Shown: piece after piece, positions 61,217 to 64,000 of the stretch
How positions within the stretch are numbered: the stretch's first letter is position 1
Layout: each line of letters opens with the position of its first letter
From: Flavobacteriales bacterium UBA5081
GTDB lineage: Bacteria; Bacteroidota; Bacteroidia; Flavobacteriales_E; Vicingaceae
NCBI GenBank assembly: GCA_002415785.1
Contig: DIAJ01000012.1
Span: 4,301-68,300, forward strand
DNA: 64,000 bases
Direction: 5' to 3'
The notes under the pieces: model-generated
Told to the model about the DNA's origin: nothing
The model's database searches: none
What the model saw: the letters and a program-made list of their open reading frames with translations, nothing else
Program-made: the position numbers and the translations under genes

Positions 61217-61325
61217 ATCTAGTATATAATGTTATAAGGTAGTAACCTGACTTTGCCAGCTGATAGACCGATATAAATTTCAAGGAGCAATTTTGGGCAA
61301 CATTTAAAATAATATTCAGTACAAA
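61217..61325 (+). repeat. Diverged direct repeat flanking the transposase, right copy
   Basis: Partner of 60275-60365. The copies differ in several indels, so the duplication is old or the copies came in separately. Confidence 0.45.
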
Positions 61326-61381
61326 ACAATCGTAGTTAGAGTGATAAAAATTGCATCGGTTAAATAACTTTTCTTCATAAT

Positions 61382-61708
61382 CTAGTCTTGTTTTCCGGCT
61401 TCGCTTTTAAAGTCGGTGTAATAGATGAGCCAATCTGCCTCACTTTTAAATTTGGTAAAATAAATCAAGTAATCCGCTTCGCTTTTAAAATCAGTCCAAA
61501 ACCAAAGTCCGCTACTTTTCTTCGCTTCACTTTTGAATTCAGTTTCGTAAATTAAATAATCAGCTTCTGACTTAAAATCAGTAACGAATACCAATCGGTC
61601 AGCTTCACTTTTAAAGTTTGTTTCATAAACCTTTTGCGCTTTAAGCAATGGCGAAAAAGAAGTGAATGTGACAAATAATAGAAAGCCAATCGGTTTAATA
61701 AAATTCAT
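61382..61708 (-). CDS. Secreted repeat protein with six FKSEA units
   Basis: A 108-residue exported protein. Seen: signal peptide (about 1-25, ending LLKAQ), then six copies of FKSEA at residues 32, 45, 58, 74, 87 and 100. The spacing is 13, 13, 16, 13 and 13, with a LWFWTD variation in the long middle unit. Each unit follows FKSEAD-x-hydrophobic-x-aromatic-x-T-[DEK], suggesting short strands and turns in a solenoid or barrel-like arrangement. It recalls a small Bacteroidota family of unknown function (possibly DUF6150; recollection, not verified). Function unknown. It lies next to the REP-transposase unit, alone on the minus strand. Confidence 0.75.
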   Translation of the reverse strand: MNFIKPIGFLLFVTFTSFSPLLKAQKVYETNFKSEADRLVFVTDFKSEADYLIYETEFKSEAKKSSGLWFWTDFKSEADYLIYFTKFKSEADWLIYYTDFKSEAGKQD

Positions 61709-62025
61709 GATTATTTCAATTCTTAAGAAAGACTAAATTACTTAAAAATAGATAGTTTATGCTTAACTTAGCCGAAAGTTAATCATTGTAAGAAATGAAG
61801 GCATATTCACTCAATTATTTTCAGCTTAACGCTTACCTTCACGATGATGCTTTTCTAAAAAGCGCTAAGGAATTTATTGGTTAAGCCCTGCTAAACCCAA
61901 AGCAGGGAAACTTCCGTTTTCACCTAATTTATTTTCAAATCGCTTATTTACATTGACTGCCGTTGATTTATAAATCAATGTTTGGGTTGGAAATAGTTGT
62001 AATTAAGCGACTAATATCTAAAAAA
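61709..62025. other. Intergenic region with a hairpin and a micro-ORF
   Basis: About 317 bases. It holds a 29-codon ORF starting ATG (61795-61884; begins MKAYSLNYFQLNAYL) with no recognisable family, and a hairpin CCCTGCT-8 bases-AGCAGGG at 61886-61907. No T tract follows the hairpin. I see no promoter that stands out. Confidence 0.45.
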
Positions 62026-62403
62026 ATGGACAATCCAATAATTTTAACTGTTGGGGTCTACGACCTCATTAAGAATCATATTATACGACAAGAAGTCAGC
62101 AAAGAAGTAGAAGGAATTTTGCTGAAAGAATTAAAGAAAGCTCAACAAGTTGTGAGGAGAGAGCTCCCTGAGGATGTTGTGAATATTCGCAGCAGCGTGA
62201 GAGTGAAGTTTCACGATGATGGAAGTGAAGAAGTTTACAACTTTAGCATTCCCAAAAAGGCGAAAAAGAAGAAAAAAACTACTTCAATACTTAGTCCCAT
62301 TGGTTTAGCGGTTGCCGGTAGAAGGGTTGGCGACAAAATAAGATGGCCTTTTGATGATGGTGAAAAAACCATTGAGATATTGAGAGTTGAGCGTTCTTCT
62401 TAG
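62026..62403 (+). CDS. GreA/GreB-family C-terminal-domain protein (Rnk-like)
   Basis: Protein of 125 residues with the C-terminal FKBP-like domain of transcript-cleavage factors GreA/GreB but without a full N-terminal coiled coil, the Rnk-type layout; likely an RNA-polymerase secondary-channel binding regulator. Seen: a short helical N-terminus, VVNIRSSVRVKFHDDGSEEV, SILSPIGLAVAGRRVGDKIR, and FDDGEKTIEILRVE. I use ATG 62026 (MDNPIILTVG) because the 21 codons upstream lack resemblance. A terminator follows. The precise polymerase effect is not predictable. Confidence 0.85.
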   Translation: MDNPIILTVGVYDLIKNHIIRQEVSKEVEGILLKELKKAQQVVRRELPEDVVNIRSSVRVKFHDDGSEEVYNFSIPKKAKKKKKTTSILSPIGLAVAGRRVGDKIRWPFDDGEKTIEILRVERSS

Positions 62404-62421
62404 TTTTTTTAGTCGGTTTTC

Positions 62422-62456
62422 AGCGGCGAGTGCAAAATACACTTGCCGCTTTTTTT
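62422..62456 (+). terminator. Intrinsic terminator after the GreA/B-like gene
   Basis: AGCGGCGAGTG (62422-62432) pairs with CACTTGCCGCT (62440-62450) over 11 bp with one wobble pair and a 7-base loop, followed by six T residues. Confidence 0.9.
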
Positions 62457-62484
62457 GTAATTTTAAGCTAGCAAACAAAGCATT

Positions 62485-63141
62485 ATGCAAGACCTAGCCG
62501 ACAAAAACGCCTACAAAGTTTATCGTTGGTGGCATCCGGCTCACCTTTTTTGGATTATTAATCCGGGTTCGGTCATTAATGAGCTGCTGCTCGGTCAGCG
62601 TATCCCTAAACTATCTCTGCTGAACAAAACATCCGGAAAATCAAAATTTGAAAGTAGCTACATTCCTTGCCCTCATTGTAATCAACTGCACCAAAGCAAA
62701 AAATGGGCACCTCAAAGTAATACCGCTTTTGGAAACTGGTTTGGTTTATACTGCGATAATTGCGGAAAAACAATTCCTTGTTTATGGAGCATTTGGTCGT
62801 GGATAATAATAGTAATCACATCTCCTTTGTGGATTTGGTATAAAAAGCCACTCAAAGAAAAATGGTTAAAAAATCAGGCTAAAAAGTTTGAAGAATTAGT
62901 AATTGCAGAAATCAAAAACCCTTATGCCGGAAAAGGTTGGATAAAAGAAGGTTTGGGCTGGGCGTTTTTTATGTTCGTGTTTATGAACTTTGTATTTCCA
63001 TTAATTAAGGAAGAAACAGTTACTTTAAATAAAGTACTCATCAGTATTCCGATATGGATTTTAGGTGGCTTGAGTTTTGGTTATACCATGAAGAAGTATT
63101 ACAATCGCCAAATTAAAGAAAGGGAAAGTTATTTTAGATGA
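62485..63141 (+). CDS. Zinc-ribbon membrane protein of unknown function
   Basis: I do not recognise the family. Seen in 218 residues: a cytoplasmic N-terminus, a Cys4 zinc-ribbon-like pattern (CPHC at about 57 and CDNC at about 88), then hydrophobic segments at about 98-118 (WSIWSWIIIVITSPLWIWYK), about 158-172 (WAFFMFVFMNFVFP) and about 187-205 (ISIPIWILGGLSFGYTM). A Zn-binding cytoplasmic head on a membrane stem is inferred. It is the first of three plus-strand genes with the HEAT-repeat protein (66-base gap) and the DUF493 protein. Confidence 0.75.
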   Translation: MQDLADKNAYKVYRWWHPAHLFWIINPGSVINELLLGQRIPKLSLLNKTSGKSKFESSYIPCPHCNQLHQSKKWAPQSNTAFGNWFGLYCDNCGKTIPCLWSIWSWIIIVITSPLWIWYKKPLKEKWLKNQAKKFEELVIAEIKNPYAGKGWIKEGLGWAFFMFVFMNFVFPLIKEETVTLNKVLISIPIWILGGLSFGYTMKKYYNRQIKERESYFR

Positions 63142-63207
63142 GTTCATTTTTTCTAATGGAGTTAATCCTTTTTTAACTTCTTAACTTTGCCAAAAATTAC
63201 AATTTAA

Positions 63208-63738
63208 ATGGCCGAAGATTCAAAAGAAATTAAAAGCATTTTAAAAGACCTACAAGCATCTGATGAAAAAATTGTTTTAGATGCCATACAGCGCAATCGC
63301 AAAGAAGGGAATAACAAAACCTTCGCAGCAATGCTTGAAACCTTAAAAAAGACTGATGAGCCTACTGTAGAGGCAGCCATCATAGAGTTCTTATTTGACT
63401 TAAAGGATCAGGGTAGTGTTGATGTTTTAGTGAAAGCGCTCAACAATAAAGAAATGGCTTTTTACGACAGTTTCTTAATTGCCGCTTTTTGGCAGTCTGC
63501 AATCGACGGCTCAGCGCATTTACCGCTTTTCGTAAAAAAAGCCATTGAAGGTGATTATATGGTTTGCTTAGAAGCACTTACAGTGGTCGAAAACTTCGAC
63601 AGCAGCTTTAACCACGAAGAAATTGTTAACCTTGAAGCCGATTTAGAAGAAGCGATTGAAGCAGAAAAGGAAAAAGATAAGATGAATTTACTAATTAGCT
63701 TACGCAAAGTTGTAAGTGAACTACCAAGGGAGGAATAA
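63208..63738 (+). CDS. HEAT-repeat-like protein of unknown function
   Basis: Cytoplasmic helical protein of 176 residues. Seen: repeated helix pairs of HEAT/armadillo type, such as AMLETLKKTDEPTVEAAIIE, FLFDLKDQGSVDVLVKAL and LPLFVKKAIEGDYMVCLEAL, and an acidic C-terminal end (LEEAIEAEKEKDKMN). Such proteins act as binding scaffolds; the partner is unknown. The DUF493 gene starts one base after its stop, so the two are probably co-translated and may work together. Confidence 0.8.
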   Translation: MAEDSKEIKSILKDLQASDEKIVLDAIQRNRKEGNNKTFAAMLETLKKTDEPTVEAAIIEFLFDLKDQGSVDVLVKALNNKEMAFYDSFLIAAFWQSAIDGSAHLPLFVKKAIEGDYMVCLEALTVVENFDSSFNHEEIVNLEADLEEAIEAEKEKDKMNLLISLRKVVSELPREE

Positions 63739-63739
63739 T

Positions 63740-64000
63740 ATGGCAGATGACAAGTTTCAATCGCTAAAGGACAAACTCAATGAAGCCGGGAAATGGCCAA
63801 GAGTTTACTTTTTTAAATTTATTATTAAAGCAGACAATAAAAAACTCGCACAAGTAGAAGCTTTATTTGGCACTGAAGCTGAAGTAAAAATCAAACAATC
63901 TCATAAAGGGAATTACCTCAGCATTAGCGCTAAAGAATTAATGCTTGATGCAGAAAGTATTATTGAAAGATACCGTAAAGCAGAAAAAATTGAAGGACTA
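63740..64000 (+). CDS. DUF493 (YbeD-like) family protein, 3' end cut by the window
   Basis: The first 87 residues of a small ferredoxin-like-fold protein of the DUF493 family; E. coli YbeD is the known member, function not settled. Seen: MADDKFQSLKDKLNEAGKWP, then RVYFFKFIIKADNKKLAQVE and SHKGNYLSISAKELMLDAES, and IIERYRKAEKIEGL at the window edge. Family length is around 95-100 residues, so about ten residues are missing. The ATG at 63740 is one base after the HEAT-repeat gene. Confidence 0.85.
   Translation, partial: MADDKFQSLKDKLNEAGKWPRVYFFKFIIKADNKKLAQVEALFGTEAEVKIKQSHKGNYLSISAKELMLDAESIIERYRKAEKIEGL

Larger units (their letters stand above)
60977..61381. other. Intergenic region with REP-like palindromes and repeat
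   Basis: About 405 bases. It holds three REP-like palindromes (61024-61036, 61063-61081, 61094-61106) and the right copy of the diverged direct repeat (about 61217-61325). No coding stretch was seen. Confidence 0.6.

Noticed and set aside
61795..61884. 29-codon micro-ORF with ATG
   Set aside because: Too short to judge, no family resemblance and no clear context; it is only mentioned in the intergenic description.

Overview
The window is chromosomal DNA of a low-GC member of the phylum Bacteroidota, most like Flavobacteriales. The evidence is the complete gliding/type IX secretion (T9SS) core set (PorP/SprF, GldK, GldL, GldM, GldN), two cargo proteins with C-terminal T9SS sorting domains, a DUF5686 outer-membrane protein, a GldK-type lipoprotein, an FtsZ with the Bacteroidota-style C-terminal tail, and weak or absent Shine-Dalgarno sequences. 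Family or genus cannot be fixed from the sequence alone. No rRNA, tRNA, CRISPR array or prophage was seen.

Layout. 1-5.4 kb (minus): lptB, a DUF5686 protein, tatC and kdsD, an envelope group divergent from recQ (5.5-7.7 kb). 7.7-8.4 kb: a gene-poor stretch with hairpins, a MITE-like element and a small broken membrane ORF. 8.4-12.4 kb: an ABC-F ATPase, a serine hydrolase with no standard start codon, and a MATE exporter. 12.4-18.3 kb (minus): porP/sprF-gldK-gldL-gldM-gldN, preceded by topA and an arginase-fold protein that has lost most metal ligands. 22.2-28.8 kb (plus): miaB, a sigma-54 activator without receiver domain, an LptE-like lipoprotein, a TPR protein, secG, then groES-groEL behind a sigma-54-like promoter. 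29-45.7 kb (minus): a lipoprotein, yqeY, and an uninterrupted 13-gene dcw cluster (mraZ-rsmH-ftsL-ftsI-murE-mraY-murD-ftsW-murG-murC-ftsQ-ftsA-ftsZ) with MraZ-box-like repeats upstream. 46-48.6 kb (plus): an AAA ATPase, an alpha/beta hydrolase and engB.

48.6-54.7 kb is accessory: a T9SS cargo gene between two copies of a repeat of about 340 bp, one copy ending in the real 3' end of a response-regulator gene and the other in a relic of such a 3' end; then a three-gene operon (unknown acidic protein, TPR histidine kinase, response regulator), an intergenic stretch full of repeats, and an orphan gene. 54.9-60.1 kb (plus): a large T9SS cargo protein, leuS and an outer-membrane beta-barrel protein. 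60.1-61.7 kb: a REP-associated (IS200-like) transposase set among small palindromes and diverged direct repeats, and a secreted protein made almost entirely of six FKSEA repeats. 62-64 kb (plus): a GreA/GreB-like factor, a zinc-ribbon membrane protein, a HEAT-repeat protein and the start of a DUF493 gene.

Functionally the window joins envelope building (LptB, KdsD, LptE-like, SecG, TatC, the dcw cluster) with surface secretion and motility (T9SS core plus cargo). No single stretch is plainly a new multigene system. The best leads are the degenerate ureohydrolase beside the T9SS operon, the sigma-54 activator close to a sigma-54-like groES promoter with a perfect inverted repeat upstream, the duplicated response-regulator tail, the unknown first gene of the kinase operon, and the FKSEA repeat protein. 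Start codons were mostly chosen by family resemblance and lipoprotein or signal-peptide position, because ribosome binding sites are weak here.
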